Assembly (NCBI RefSeq): GCF_001038485.1
Contig: NZ_LDUE01000005.1
Coordinates: 79,752 to 143,751, forward strand
Direction of reading: 5' to 3'
DNA from: Ornithinibacillus californiensis
Lineage (GTDB): Bacteria > Bacillota > Bacilli > Bacillales > Amphibacillaceae
DNA length: 64,000 nucleotides
The notes beneath the pieces are model-generated. The model made no database searches and was not told the DNA's origin. It was given only the letters and a program-made list of their open reading frames with translations. Shown here one piece after another: positions 1 through 9,345 of the stretch. The translations under genes and the position numbers were made by a program. Each line of letters opens with the position of its first letter. Position 1 is the stretch's first letter.

Positions 1-431
1 CGTTTACCAGATACATAGGCCGTGCTGTAATATATATAGCGCTTTAAGTTTTGTAGATTTTCTAGCCACTTGTTCAGATTTTCTGTTCCATTGACATTCA
101 CTTTATAGGCAATATCCTTTGGTACAGCTAAATCATAAATTGCCGCAAGATGGAATACATGGGTTACTTTTCCCTTGATTGTATCCATTACGCCTGAGGC
201 AAGTCCTAAATCATCCTTGGTAATATCTCCTGTCGTTATCGTAAATTGTTCAATGGAAAGTTTCCCGTTGTTTACAATTGTTTGAAGCGTGTCCTTAGCT
301 ACTACTTCTTCTGTTGGTAAAACTAATAGATAGATATGTTCAATGCTTCGGTGGTGGTCCTCCATTAATTGCTTGATTAAGCTAGATGCCAGAAAGCCAG
401 GAAAACCAGTAATAAAAAATGAATAATTCAC
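1..431 (-). CDS. SDR-type reductase, N-terminal part (runs off the left edge)
   Basis: About 143 codons read leftward from a GTG at 431; an AGGGGG ribosome site lies about 7 nt upstream, and the stop lies outside the window. The N-terminus carries a Rossmann glycine motif (TGFPGFLAS, about residues 8-16). Further in is the fold's usual FHLAA stretch, then a YYSTAYVSGK stretch near the cut end that resembles extended SDR and fatty acyl-CoA reductase (NAD-binding 4) proteins. It probably reduces an NAD(P)H-dependent acyl or sugar substrate; the substrate cannot be told from this fragment. It is divergent from the sensor kinase gene at 581. Confidence 0.75.
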   Translation of the reverse strand, partial: MNYSFFITGFPGFLASSLIKQLMEDHHRSIEHIYLLVLPTEEVVAKDTLQTIVNNGKLSIEQFTITTGDITKDDLGLASGVMDTIKGKVTHVFHLAAIYDLAVPKDIAYKVNVNGTENLNKWLENLQNLKRYIYYSTAYVSGK

Positions 432-500
432 TATAATTCCCCCTATCTCTTATAAATTCGTTAGTATTCTAGAAAAAACCTCTATTCCTATTAGAAAAAA

Positions 501-529
501 TTTACAATATTATAAAAGAATCCTATGAT
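501..529 (+). promoter_or_regulatory. Predicted SigA promoter for the sensor kinase operon
   Basis: TTTACA (501-506), a 17-nt spacer and TATGAT (524-529), about 50 nt upstream of the kinase start at 581. Found by eye only. Confidence 0.5.
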
Positions 530-580
530 AAAATAATATTTAATAATATATAAATTATACAGCTAGGAAAGTAGGGTGCT

Positions 581-1660
581 ATGAAATACTTTTGGGTAAG
601 GTTTAGTGTATTTGTCATACTATGGACCTATATGATTATTCGGTATAGTGAGAATATAGGGGGGAGTATTTTAATTCTTGCAGGTGCGATGGGGATCTTT
701 TTCTTTCTATCCTTAAAGAAAGTTCCAGTTTACTTGTACATAATGTTGACATGCTTGATTGTAATGCATGGTTTAGTTCTTACTGAGGAGAACCTGTTTA
801 CAATTATTCTATTATTTTATGTATCTATGATTGCGTCTTTACGACTGCACGGGAATGTATTGAGAGTTTATATTGCTTCGAATCTCTTGATTTCTATAGT
901 AATTAGCTATGTGCAATCAGATAATATCGCAGCTGTCCTCATTACTACCGTATTTTTATATTTTTTAATCTTAACGATAAATCAATATCAGATGACATTA
1001 GTAGAGCAGCGAGATCTTTATGAACAACTACTTGGCGAATATCGAAAACAAAAGCGAGTCAATTTACTCGCAGAACAAAATGCTCGGGTAGAAGAACGTA
1101 ACCGTATTGCACGTGATATTCATGATTCTGTCGGGCATAGACTAACAGCACTAATTATGAAACTGGAAATGCTAGCGATACAAACAAGTAACGATGATTA
1201 CCGAGAGTTGAAGAAGATGGCGGAGGATAGTTTAGGGGAAACGCGACAAGCAGTAAAAGCATTGCAAGCAGAAGAAAGCGAAGGAATTGCTACCGTCGTG
1301 AATCTTATTAGAAAGCTAGAAGCAGAAAGCCAAATTGTTGTTCAGTTTACAATTCAACAAGGTGTGCTTACCGTTCCGTTATCGAATGAACATAGTGTTG
1401 TTTTGTACCGAGTGATCCAAGAGGCGCTTACGAATACAATGCGACACGGTCGTTCAAGAGAAGTGCGTGTTGTTTTAGGGAAGTCGGCTATAGGAGATGT
1501 TACCTTTGAAATAACCAATTCGATTCATCACCATCAGCCGATAGAATTTGGCTTTGGCTTAACGAATATGAGAAAAAGAGTAGAAGAAGTGAAAGGCCGA
1601 CTAGATGTCTATCAAAAAGACAATCTATTTTACGTTAGTGGTGTTATTCCGGCACAGTAG
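581..1660 (+). CDS. Sensor histidine kinase (LnrJ/YfiJ-like)
   Basis: A 359-residue membrane kinase of the NarX/LiaS/DesK type (HisKA_3). The first 135 residues are almost all hydrophobic (about five or six membrane segments) with no obvious extracellular sensor domain. A cytoplasmic linker (about 140-170) follows, then the phosphorylated His at about residue 181 in ARDIHDSVGH, and an ATPase domain with an N box (EALTNTMRHG) and a G box (FGFGLTNM). The response regulator gene starts 11 bp after the stop, and an ABC exporter follows. That order matches B. subtilis lnrJK-lnrLMN (yfiJKLMN), where the kinase senses linear polyene antibiotics. The ligand here is inferred from synteny only. Confidence 0.85.
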   Translation: MKYFWVRFSVFVILWTYMIIRYSENIGGSILILAGAMGIFFFLSLKKVPVYLYIMLTCLIVMHGLVLTEENLFTIILLFYVSMIASLRLHGNVLRVYIASNLLISIVISYVQSDNIAAVLITTVFLYFLILTINQYQMTLVEQRDLYEQLLGEYRKQKRVNLLAEQNARVEERNRIARDIHDSVGHRLTALIMKLEMLAIQTSNDDYRELKKMAEDSLGETRQAVKALQAEESEGIATVVNLIRKLEAESQIVVQFTIQQGVLTVPLSNEHSVVLYRVIQEALTNTMRHGRSREVRVVLGKSAIGDVTFEITNSIHHHQPIEFGFGLTNMRKRVEEVKGRLDVYQKDNLFYVSGVIPAQ

Positions 1661-1671
1661 GGGGAAAAGAT

Positions 1672-2301
1672 ATGTGGCGTGTATTGTTAGTAGAAGATCA
1701 AGCTATCGTGAGACAAGGATTAAAAGTGATTTTAGAACAGGATGAGAATATTAAGGTTACGCATGAAGCAGAAAATGGTGCAGAGGCAATTGAGGTGTTA
1801 CAAAAGTGTGCTATTGATTTTATCATGATGGATGTAAGGATGCCCGTCATGAACGGGATCGAGGCTACTCGAATCATCAAGAGAGATTGGCCGAATGTAA
1901 AGATTTTAATTCTTACTACTTTTAATGATGATGAGTATGCGGTTCAGGCATTACGAGAGGGAGCAAATGGCTTTTTATTGAAAACAGCGGATTCAGCAAA
2001 ATTAATTGAAGCAGTGTACAGCTGCATGCAAGGTGGATTAACATTACATGATGAAGTTGCAGCAAAAGTCATGCCGAAACTACTTCAGAATCGGCAGAAA
2101 GAAACAATAACCGTAGATTTATCTCCACGGGAATTATCAATTACGAAGCTTGTAGGAGAGGGGAAAACCAATAAAGAAATTGCGAGTGAACTTTTCTTAT
2201 CAATTGGTACTGTAAAAAATCATATAACCCAAATTCTACATAAGACAGGACTTCGTGATCGTACCCAGCTAGCAATATATGCAGTGAAACATGACATATA
2301 G
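1672..2301 (+). CDS. NarL/FixJ-family response regulator (LnrK/YfiK-like)
   Basis: A 209-residue DNA-binding regulator. The receiver domain (about 1-120) has the phospho-acceptor Asp at about residue 54 (FIMMDVRMP) and the conserved Thr and Lys (LTTF, LLKTA). A LuxR-type helix-turn-helix covers about 145-205 (LSPRELSITKLVGEGKTNKEIA). It is co-transcribed with the kinase gene (11-bp gap). The likely target is the ABC exporter operon at 2712, whose upstream region holds a 24-bp palindrome (2611-2634) that could be its operator. Confidence 0.87.
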   Translation: MWRVLLVEDQAIVRQGLKVILEQDENIKVTHEAENGAEAIEVLQKCAIDFIMMDVRMPVMNGIEATRIIKRDWPNVKILILTTFNDDEYAVQALREGANGFLLKTADSAKLIEAVYSCMQGGLTLHDEVAAKVMPKLLQNRQKETITVDLSPRELSITKLVGEGKTNKEIASELFLSIGTVKNHITQILHKTGLRDRTQLAIYAVKHDI

Positions 2302-2389
2302 AGGGACTGACCCCTTTCATCTAGGGCTAAGTTTGGGATATCAATCCTTTATAATAGAGATAAGGAACCGAAATGAAGAAGGTGTCTAG

Positions 2390-2503
2390 ATGATTGATAT
2401 TATGCTAGAAGAATTTCCGTTTACATCGCTTTGGAACTCAGGGATATTTCTTTTCCTAGCGTTTGCTGCTGTTATTTATTTATTTTTACTTCCACAAGAA
2501 TAG
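2390..2503 (+). CDS. Small membrane protein, possibly a CtaG N-terminal remnant
   Basis: A 37-codon ORF (MIDIMLEEFPF... ending FLLPQE) with a plausible ribosome site (GAAGGTG, about 4 nt upstream) and a single hydrophobic segment (about residues 18-34). The opening pattern, acidic then FPFTSLW then a membrane helix, resembles the first helix of CtaG-type cytochrome oxidase assembly proteins, but the reading frame stops after it. It may be a real one-helix protein or the leftover of a deleted gene. A terminator follows at 2573. Function unknown. Confidence 0.4.
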   Translation: MIDIMLEEFPFTSLWNSGIFLFLAFAAVIYLFLLPQE

Positions 2504-2572
2504 AATCATCCCTTATGGAAAACACTAGTCTTTTTCCTTGGTTTGATTCAATAAGTTGAAAATCAGTAAGTA

Positions 2573-2606
2573 AAAAAAGCTCTCCCAAACTGGGGGAGCT
2601 TTTTTG
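2573..2606 (+). terminator. Intrinsic terminator
   Basis: GCTCTCCC pairs with GGGGGAGC around a 4-5-nt loop and is followed by TTTTTT. The A-rich left flank makes it potentially bidirectional. It separates the two-component genes and the small ORF from the exporter operon. Confidence 0.8.
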
Positions 2607-2610
2607 ATGG

Positions 2611-2634
2611 AACATATGACTTAAGTCATATGTT
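2611..2634. promoter_or_regulatory. Perfect 24-bp palindrome, candidate operator of the exporter operon
   Basis: The half-site AACATATGACTT is followed directly by its exact reverse complement, giving a 12+12 palindrome with no spacer. It sits just after the terminator and about 78 bp before the start codon at 2712. A dimeric LuxR-type regulator such as the one at 1672 would be a natural ligand, but this is inference. Confidence 0.45.
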
Positions 2635-2711
2635 AGATGAGCTTTCTAATGACTTCAGATAGTATTTCTAATCTAGGAGTTGTTGTACGCTAGTATTAGG
2701 AGGGGAATCGG

Positions 2712-3644
2712 ATGATTGAATTGGTTAATTTAACAAAGGAATATAAAAACGTGAAAGCAGTAAAGAACTTAAGTATGTTTATTGAAAGAGGAGAGATTGT
2801 TGGTTTATTAGGGCCGAATGGAGCAGGCAAGTCAACTGCAATTTCTATGCTTTCATCCTTAGTAGAGCCAACGAGTGGTGATGTTCGGTTCGAGAATAGT
2901 AGTATTATAAAAAATCCTAGTAAATTCAGGAAGATAGTAGGGATAGTGCCACAAGAAATCGCTTTATATGAAGATCTAACTGCTGAGGAGAATCTTCATT
3001 TTTTTGGGAGAATCTATCACCTGCGGGGAGCAAAGTTAAAACAAAAGGTAGAAGAGGTCCTGGAGCAAATCGGACTTTCTGATCGCCGTAAGGATGTCGT
3101 TAAAAAGTTTTCAGGTGGTATGAAGCGTCGGCTAAATATTGGTGTAGCGATGTTACATGACCCTGAAATGATTATTATGGATGAACCGACAGTAGGCATT
3201 GACCCCCAGTCACGGAATTATATCTTGGAAACAGTGAAACGTTTGAATGAAGAAAGAAATATGACTGTACTGTATACGAGTCATTATATGGAGGAAGTTG
3301 AGTTTCTATGTGACCGAATCTATATCATGGATAAAGGAGATCTAATTGCTTCCGGTACAAAAGAAGAAATTAAAAAAATCCTATCATCAGAAAATACGAT
3401 TGCTATTAAGGCGGATCGTTTCAATAAGGAATTTCTTGATGCATTACAAAATCATCCTTCAGTTAATCGAATTACTATTGGGGAGAGAGAGGTACTTATT
3501 ATTGTACCGAGAGCAGTTAACATGTTCTCAGAAGTGATTAAGATTGCGGAAGAGTATGGAATTGAATTGGTTTCTGTCGATAATAAAGCCCCTACGTTAG
3601 AAGACGTTTTCTTGCATCTAACAGGTAGAGCGTTAAGGGATTAG
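2712..3644 (+). CDS. lnrL: ABC transporter ATP-binding protein (LnrL-like)
   Basis: A 310-residue ATPase of the drug-exporter type. Walker A is GPNGAGKS (about residues 34-41), the signature is FSGGMKRRLN, Walker B is MIIMDEP, and the H-loop is TSHYMEE. The last 80 residues form the C-terminal extension common in ABC-2 drug exporters. The ribosome site is AGGAGGGG. The two permease genes follow within 11 bp and with a 4-bp overlap. LnrLMN in B. subtilis exports or blocks linearmycin-type polyenes; the length matches LnrL (about 311). The substrate is inferred from synteny. Confidence 0.82.
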   Translation: MIELVNLTKEYKNVKAVKNLSMFIERGEIVGLLGPNGAGKSTAISMLSSLVEPTSGDVRFENSSIIKNPSKFRKIVGIVPQEIALYEDLTAEENLHFFGRIYHLRGAKLKQKVEEVLEQIGLSDRRKDVVKKFSGGMKRRLNIGVAMLHDPEMIIMDEPTVGIDPQSRNYILETVKRLNEERNMTVLYTSHYMEEVEFLCDRIYIMDKGDLIASGTKEEIKKILSSENTIAIKADRFNKEFLDALQNHPSVNRITIGEREVLIIVPRAVNMFSEVIKIAEEYGIELVSVDNKAPTLEDVFLHLTGRALRD

Positions 3645-3654
3645 GGGGGATACA

Positions 3655-4917
3655 ATGGTTTGGAATATTATTAAAAAGCAAGGTTTACTATTTTTGAGAA
3701 ACCCTCAAGAACTACTGTTATTACTAGCACTACCAATGATCTTAATAACCATATTATCAACGGCATTAGGTGGATTGATAAATGGAGGAAGTTCTCCTAT
3801 TTCGATTAACGTTGCTTTCATAGAACATGGAGATGAGCAGAGAGAAGTTGAGAAGTTCTTACGTGACATAGAAGAACAACTTCCACCACAAGCAGTGGAG
3901 GAGGTACGTGCCAATATAGAGCAAATGCTACCGATAACGATAATTAAAGAATCGATATTTGGAAATGAAGAGATTAGTGAGTTTATTGAAGTGGACTATC
4001 TCAACGTTTCGAAACGTGAAGATGTATTAAATAATGATGAGTATACGACCTTAATTGAGGTACCAGAAAATTTCACATATGATACCCTAACAAACTTAGT
4101 GTTTGATTCGGGTAAGGTACCAAGCCTCATTTTAATGCAGAATGAGGGACAGCAGGTTGGAACTGGGGTTATTAATAACTTGTTAACACAATTTCAAGAG
4201 CAGCTAACCTTAGGAGAATTTCTCGGAAAAAATCAAATTGACATGGATAATCTACAGCTAACCAGCGATGTAAAAGGTGAGATTGTTACGATTAATGAAC
4301 AGGAACCAGTTTCTTCGAAGGCTTATTATACGCTCGGTATGGTATTAATGAATGTATTATTCCTAGCAGGTGCAATCGGTTCTTATGCTTTTCATGAGAA
4401 ACAAATACACGTGTTTGACAGAATTATGATTGCTAATGTATCGAGATGGAGTTACTTTATTGGCGTATTATTATCTGGAACAATATTTGCGTTTATCCAG
4501 TGCCTAATTATTTTTGGTTTCTCTCGTGTTGTATTTGGAGTCACTTGGCCTGATCTTACGGCATTTTTTCTAATTACATTAGCATTTTCGTTATCGGTTG
4601 GCGGTATAGCGGTACTATTAGTTGCAATTAGTTACCGAATAAATACGGAAACAATAACTAACTTTTTCACTAGTATAATCGTTACTCTTTTTGCAGTATT
4701 AGGTGGCAGCTTTGCACCGATAGGAGATTATTCAAAGGTTATTCAGTTTTTAGGAAATCTAACTCCAAACGGAGCGAGTATGACTGCATATCTCACTATT
4801 CTACGTGGTGAGGAACTGTTGAAAATAGGAAATGAAATTCTTTATCTCATTGGTTTTGCAGCAGCTGCAGTAGTAATCGCAGTACTTTGTTTCCCTAAAA
4901 GGAGGTTATCTCAATGA
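3655..4917 (+). CDS. lnrM: ABC-2 permease (LnrM-like)
   Basis: A 420-residue membrane subunit. One N-terminal helix (about 20-40) is followed by a large extracytoplasmic domain rich in charged residues (about 45-245), then five or six helices (about 250-412). This is the ABC2_membrane_3 layout. It starts 11 bp after the ATPase gene with a GGGGGG ribosome site and overlaps the next permease gene by 4 bp (ATGA), which suggests translational coupling. It would pair with the 4914 product to form the membrane channel. Confidence 0.8.
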   Translation: MVWNIIKKQGLLFLRNPQELLLLLALPMILITILSTALGGLINGGSSPISINVAFIEHGDEQREVEKFLRDIEEQLPPQAVEEVRANIEQMLPITIIKESIFGNEEISEFIEVDYLNVSKREDVLNNDEYTTLIEVPENFTYDTLTNLVFDSGKVPSLILMQNEGQQVGTGVINNLLTQFQEQLTLGEFLGKNQIDMDNLQLTSDVKGEIVTINEQEPVSSKAYYTLGMVLMNVLFLAGAIGSYAFHEKQIHVFDRIMIANVSRWSYFIGVLLSGTIFAFIQCLIIFGFSRVVFGVTWPDLTAFFLITLAFSLSVGGIAVLLVAISYRINTETITNFFTSIIVTLFAVLGGSFAPIGDYSKVIQFLGNLTPNGASMTAYLTILRGEELLKIGNEILYLIGFAAAAVVIAVLCFPKRRLSQ

Positions 4918-6023
4918 TTGGAATTTTACTCGCCAAATTCAAACAATTTATCCGTAGTCCTTGGACATTTGTTATCTTCACAGGGATGTCTATTGTAATG
5001 GCTTTAATCTTTGGAGGCTCGACGGGACCTACTAACTTAAAGATTCCAACTTATACAGAGCAGGGTGTAGATAACTCCATTAAGGATATTCTTGAAGTAG
5101 AAGAGACTATGGAATTTTCCTATATGACGGAAGAAGAGGTGCGAGAAAGGGTCTCCACTGGGAAGGCAGAACTAGGAGTAATCCTAAAGGAAGATAGTTA
5201 TCAACTCGTAGTTGGAGTAGATTCCTTTAATGCTGGACTGGTTGAACAAGCAATAGCGTCAGCTTATATGGAACGGAACTTAGAGCAACAAATATTAGAG
5301 GTAAGTGGTCTTACTAGTACGACAGAGCAGGAAGCATTTATAGAAGATATGAAGGAAGAACTTAGCTCACCTGTATTTGATTTAGATTCGAAAAGCTTCC
5401 GTGGAGAGGGAGCGTTTGTCTATAATAGCAATTTACAACATGTATTTGGCTTCTCTCTATTCTTTGTCATCTATACGATAGCCTACAATGTATTGCCGAT
5501 ATTGATAGAGAAAAGAGGCGGTATCTGGGACCGGATGATATTGTCACCAATTAAAAAGTGGGAAATGTATGTTGCCAATTTGATTTATAGCTTTGTAACA
5601 GGTTATATCCAAGTTGTTGTTACTTTCCTTGTTTTTCGTTACTTAGTTGGTATAGATTTCAATGGCCGTTTTGTAGAAACATTACTATTATTGGTACCAT
5701 ATGTATTTGCTATTGTATCACTAGCTATCTTAATTACAGCTATTGCAAAAACAGTCCAGCAATTTAATGCAATTTTACCAATTGTTGCTGTATCGATGGC
5801 GATGATCGGTGGAGCTTATTGGCCCATTGAGATTGTTTATTCTGAAATCCTCTTAATGATAGCTAAAATAGACCCACTATATTACGGAATGCAAATGTTA
5901 ACGGGAGCAACTGTTTACGGTCATCCTTTCCAAGAGATATTCGTCCCGTTAAGTGTATTAGTCCTGATGGGCGTTGTTATGACAGGAATTGGAATTCATC
6001 TTATGGAAAGACGACATGTATAA
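4914..6023 (+). CDS. lnrN: ABC-2 permease (LnrN-like)
   Basis: A 369-residue permease with the same architecture as its neighbour: one N-terminal helix (about 15-33), an extracellular domain (about 35-175) and five or six C-terminal helices (about 180-360). Its ATG lies inside the end of the preceding gene, with AGGAGG upstream. It is the last gene of the exporter operon; a hairpin follows at 6031. Confidence 0.8.
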   Translation: MIGILLAKFKQFIRSPWTFVIFTGMSIVMALIFGGSTGPTNLKIPTYTEQGVDNSIKDILEVEETMEFSYMTEEEVRERVSTGKAELGVILKEDSYQLVVGVDSFNAGLVEQAIASAYMERNLEQQILEVSGLTSTTEQEAFIEDMKEELSSPVFDLDSKSFRGEGAFVYNSNLQHVFGFSLFFVIYTIAYNVLPILIEKRGGIWDRMILSPIKKWEMYVANLIYSFVTGYIQVVVTFLVFRYLVGIDFNGRFVETLLLLVPYVFAIVSLAILITAIAKTVQQFNAILPIVAVSMAMIGGAYWPIEIVYSEILLMIAKIDPLYYGMQMLTGATVYGHPFQEIFVPLSVLVLMGVVMTGIGIHLMERRHV

Positions 6024-6030
6024 ATGTTAA

Positions 6031-6060
6031 AGGACTGATTACCTATGTGATCAGTCCTCT
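6031..6060 (+). terminator. Hairpin after the exporter operon
   Basis: AGGACTGA pairs with TCAGTCCT around a 12-nt loop. The T tract is poor, so termination may be weak. Confidence 0.5.
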
Positions 6061-6155
6061 TCATGTTATTACAAATATCTACCAATGAAATTGTGTGAAA
6101 ATTTCTAGTATAATAGTATTATAGACAACAAGAAGTGCACCTAGGGGGAAGAAAA

Positions 6156-7112
6156 GTGAAGAGAAAGATAGTAAAAACATTTTCAGCACTCATTATAGTT
6201 TTAGTTTTAATCGACGTCATTGCTAGTTTTTACTTTTACGACCTTGCTATTAGCCGGGGACAAAAGGATTTCCTTAGTGGGAATAAAGACTTAGAAGTGT
6301 CAGCCGAAACAATGAACGTATTACTAGAAGGAGGCTGGCGTGATTGGGTGGCTAATCAGGAATTCGAATCTATTGAGATGACTTCTAGAGATGGCTTACT
6401 TCTACAAGGGTACTTTCTTGAAGCGAAAGAGCCGACTAATAAGCTTGTCATAGCTGCACATGGCTACCTTGGTCGTGGTAGTGATATGGGGCTTTATGGA
6501 CAGTATTATTATGAGGAACTAGGATACCATTTCTTTACTGCTGACTCCCGAGGGCATGGTAGGAGTGAAGGGGATTACTATGGATTTGGCTGGCCAGATC
6601 GTTTGGATTATGTTGATTGGATAAATTTGATAGTAGATAAGTTAGGTCCGGATACGGAGATTATTCTTCACGGGCTTTCTATGGGAGCTGGGACGGTGTT
6701 AATGACGTCAGGGGAAGAACTACCTGATAATGTAAAGGTGGTCATAGCCGACAGTCCATATACGAGTGTTCATGATTTATTCTCCTATCAGATTGATAGA
6801 ATGTTCAATTTACCTGCATTCCCTTTTATTCATTCTACTAGCTTAGTAACAAAAGCAAAAGCAGGGTATTCCTTTACAGAGGCTTCGGCATTAAAACAGG
6901 TGAAAAAAGCAGAGATTCCAATATTGTACATTACGGGTAATGGAGATACATTTGTCCCAACTGAAATGGCCCATGAGCTTTATGAAAACACAAGAAGCAA
7001 AGCAGAGATTGTGACATTTGATGGAGCAAATCATGGCGAGTCATTTGTAATGGATGAAGAGAAGTATATTCGAGTGTTGAATGAGTTTTTAGATAATAAT
7101 TTTGTAGATTAA
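6156..7112 (+). CDS. Membrane-anchored alpha/beta hydrolase
   Basis: A 318-residue protein with one N-terminal hydrophobic segment (about 8-28) and then an alpha/beta hydrolase domain. The oxyanion region is AAHGYLGRGSDMG; the nucleophile Ser is in GLSMGAG; the acidic residue is probably the Asp in NGDTFVP; the catalytic His is in GANHGES. It resembles Bacillus YqkD and BEM46-like serine hydrolases. I chose the GTG at 6156 because AGGGGG lies 7 nt upstream; an in-frame GTG at 6135 has no ribosome site. Substrate unknown. Confidence 0.82.
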   Translation: MKRKIVKTFSALIIVLVLIDVIASFYFYDLAISRGQKDFLSGNKDLEVSAETMNVLLEGGWRDWVANQEFESIEMTSRDGLLLQGYFLEAKEPTNKLVIAAHGYLGRGSDMGLYGQYYYEELGYHFFTADSRGHGRSEGDYYGFGWPDRLDYVDWINLIVDKLGPDTEIILHGLSMGAGTVLMTSGEELPDNVKVVIADSPYTSVHDLFSYQIDRMFNLPAFPFIHSTSLVTKAKAGYSFTEASALKQVKKAEIPILYITGNGDTFVPTEMAHELYENTRSKAEIVTFDGANHGESFVMDEEKYIRVLNEFLDNNFVD

Positions 7113-7117
7113 TAAGA

Positions 7118-7156
7118 AAGGATTGCTGTACTCAGTTAGTACAACAATCCTTTTTT
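7118..7156. terminator. Bidirectional intrinsic terminator
   Basis: AAGGATTGCTGTACT pairs with AGTACAACAATCCTT (one mismatch) around a 5-nt loop, followed by TTTTTT. It lies between two convergent genes. Confidence 0.8.
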
Positions 7157-7181
7157 GTGTCCAGAGATTTTCTTGGTTATT

Positions 7182-9179
7182 TTATAGGTGTTTTTCAAAC
7201 CAACCACAAATATGGTTTAGGCGTTCAATTCGTAATTCTGGTTTTCCACTTCGGCTAAGTTCATGATTTGCACCTGGGAAGCGAACAAACTCTACTTCTT
7301 TCTTCAGATGCTTCAATGTAACAAATAATTGCTCTCCTTGCTCGATCGGACAACGGTAATCCTGTTCACTATGCAAGATGAGTAGAGGTGTTTCCACTTG
7401 ATCAGCATATTTTAAAGGAGAAATGTCCCATAATGCTTTTGGATCTTCTAGTAGGTCATAGCCATGTTGCCATTTGTTAAAGAAGTAACCAATATCACTT
7501 ACGCCGTAGAAGCTCAACCAGTTACTGATAGAACGCTGTGTAACGGCAGCTTTGAAGCGGTTTGTATGGCCAACTATCCAGTTAGTCATGAAGCCACCAT
7601 AGCTTCCACCAGTTACGCCTAAGCGATCAGCATCAACAAAGTTATACGTCTCAACCGCATAATCGACAGCAGACATAAGATCGTTGTAATCCCCACCACC
7701 ATAGTCACTACGGCAAGCATTTACAAACTCTTGACCATGTCCATGACTACCTCGTGGATTTACATAAAGTACGACATAGCCTTGGGCAGCGAGTAATTGC
7801 ATTTCATGGAAGAATGTTTGACCATACATAACATGTGGTCCACCGTGTATTTCTAATACTAGTGGGTATTTCTTTCCTTCTTCAAATCCATACGGGCGAA
7901 GTAACCAACCATGAACGTCCCAGTCGTCTTTTGCTTTGAAGGAAATTCGTTCTGGTGTTCCTACAGCAACTTCGTCAAGGAAGTCTCGGTTTGCATCAGT
8001 TAATTGCTTTACATTAGACTCAGAATCAAGTAAATAGAAATTACACGGATTAGTAGGAGAGCTTACACCAACAATAAATGTATCTTCAGTTTGGCTATAA
8101 GAGAAGCCAAACACATGACTATCTACGTTATAAAGCTCTTTTAACTCTCCATTAAGACTCACTTCGTAAAGGTGAGTAGCGCCGTGGTTAGAACCAATGA
8201 AAAATATTTTTTCTTCATCGTTTGACCAGGTAGGACCCGATTCTGAAGAGCCTAGACGAGTATCACCAGCGATTAAATCTCCGATTGGGAAATCCCAGCT
8301 TTCGCTTAAGCAAGTTGTTTCTCTCGTTTGGATATCATAGATATATAGCTCTGTTAATGTTGCATTCAAATATTGTTGTTTGTGACCTAGATAGGCAATT
8401 TTATTACCACTTGGTGAGAACCTTGCTGAATAATAAGAGCCCTTACTATCTGTAAGTTTTGTAATTTCTTTTGTTGCCGTATCTAATGTGTAAATATCAC
8501 TTTTTAATTCATAGTCTGAATCCTCAATAAGGTTACCTACGAATAGAATTGTTGATCCATCTGGTGAAATGTCTTGATAACCATGATGATGATCACCCTC
8601 TGTTAATTGCGTAAACGTTTCTGTTTCTAGTTCATATCGTACGATTTGTGATTTTTTCTCGTCTAGGAAACCACTTGCATCTGATTTATATTTTAAGTTC
8701 TTTACATGTAGTGGTTTTTTACTTTTTTCTTCTTTTTCTTTTTGTCTTTCTTCTTTTGTTAATTCTTTTTGGTTTGTTACATCATCATCTTTTTCTAGAG
8801 AAGCAGTAAAGATTAGTGACTTTCCGTCTTTTGACCACTCTGGGTTTACAGCGCCGTTTTTGAATGTTGTCAGTTGTTTTGCTTCCCCACCATCAAGTGG
8901 AAGTAACCAAAGCTGAGGAACACCACTCCGTGTAGATTGGAATACAACAGATTTCCCATCTGGAGAAAAGCGTGGGTTACTGTTTTTATTGTGTCCGAAA
9001 GTCCATTGCTTGGAAGATTTTTCATTCAAATTTTGCACAAATAAATTAGACTGATATTCTTTCTTGTCATTAATAGTAGTGGAAACATACGCATAAGCAG
9101 TTCCATCAGGTGAGAACTGAGGATCACTGAATACTTCTATGCTCATAAAATCTTCTGTTGTTATTGCACGTTTTGTCAT
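7182..9179 (-). CDS. S9-family acylaminoacyl/prolyl-oligopeptidase-like serine peptidase (YuxL-like)
   Basis: A 665-residue cytoplasmic peptidase. Residues up to about 390 contain repeated PD40/beta-propeller motifs (for example FSPDGKSVVF, FSPSGNKIAY). The C-terminal alpha/beta hydrolase domain has the nucleophile Ser at about 526 in GGSYGG, an Asp in LHSEQDYRCP and a His in ANHELSR. Length and layout match B. subtilis YuxL. GGAGG sits 7-8 nt before the ATG at 9179; a TTG five codons upstream overlaps that ribosome site, so I rejected it. A lysine/glutamate-rich loop lies at about residues 140-165. Confidence 0.88.
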   Translation of the reverse strand: MTKRAITTEDFMSIEVFSDPQFSPDGTAYAYVSTTINDKKEYQSNLFVQNLNEKSSKQWTFGHNKNSNPRFSPDGKSVVFQSTRSGVPQLWLLPLDGGEAKQLTTFKNGAVNPEWSKDGKSLIFTASLEKDDDVTNQKELTKEERQKEKEEKSKKPLHVKNLKYKSDASGFLDEKKSQIVRYELETETFTQLTEGDHHHGYQDISPDGSTILFVGNLIEDSDYELKSDIYTLDTATKEITKLTDSKGSYYSARFSPSGNKIAYLGHKQQYLNATLTELYIYDIQTRETTCLSESWDFPIGDLIAGDTRLGSSESGPTWSNDEEKIFFIGSNHGATHLYEVSLNGELKELYNVDSHVFGFSYSQTEDTFIVGVSSPTNPCNFYLLDSESNVKQLTDANRDFLDEVAVGTPERISFKAKDDWDVHGWLLRPYGFEEGKKYPLVLEIHGGPHVMYGQTFFHEMQLLAAQGYVVLYVNPRGSHGHGQEFVNACRSDYGGGDYNDLMSAVDYAVETYNFVDADRLGVTGGSYGGFMTNWIVGHTNRFKAAVTQRSISNWLSFYGVSDIGYFFNKWQHGYDLLEDPKALWDISPLKYADQVETPLLILHSEQDYRCPIEQGEQLFVTLKHLKKEVEFVRFPGANHELSRSGKPELRIERLNHICGWFEKHL

Positions 9180-9345
9180 TGAATTTTCCTCCAATTGTAT
9201 GTAAAATATTTAAAACTTACAGATGGAAAATTTCGAAAATTTACTATCTGCATCTGTAGCGATGACATTTACGGAGTAGGAGTAGATGCCAAGTTTTCTA
9301 ATCTTTATTCTAAACTATTTCGTGTTACGAAGCAATTAGGAATTT

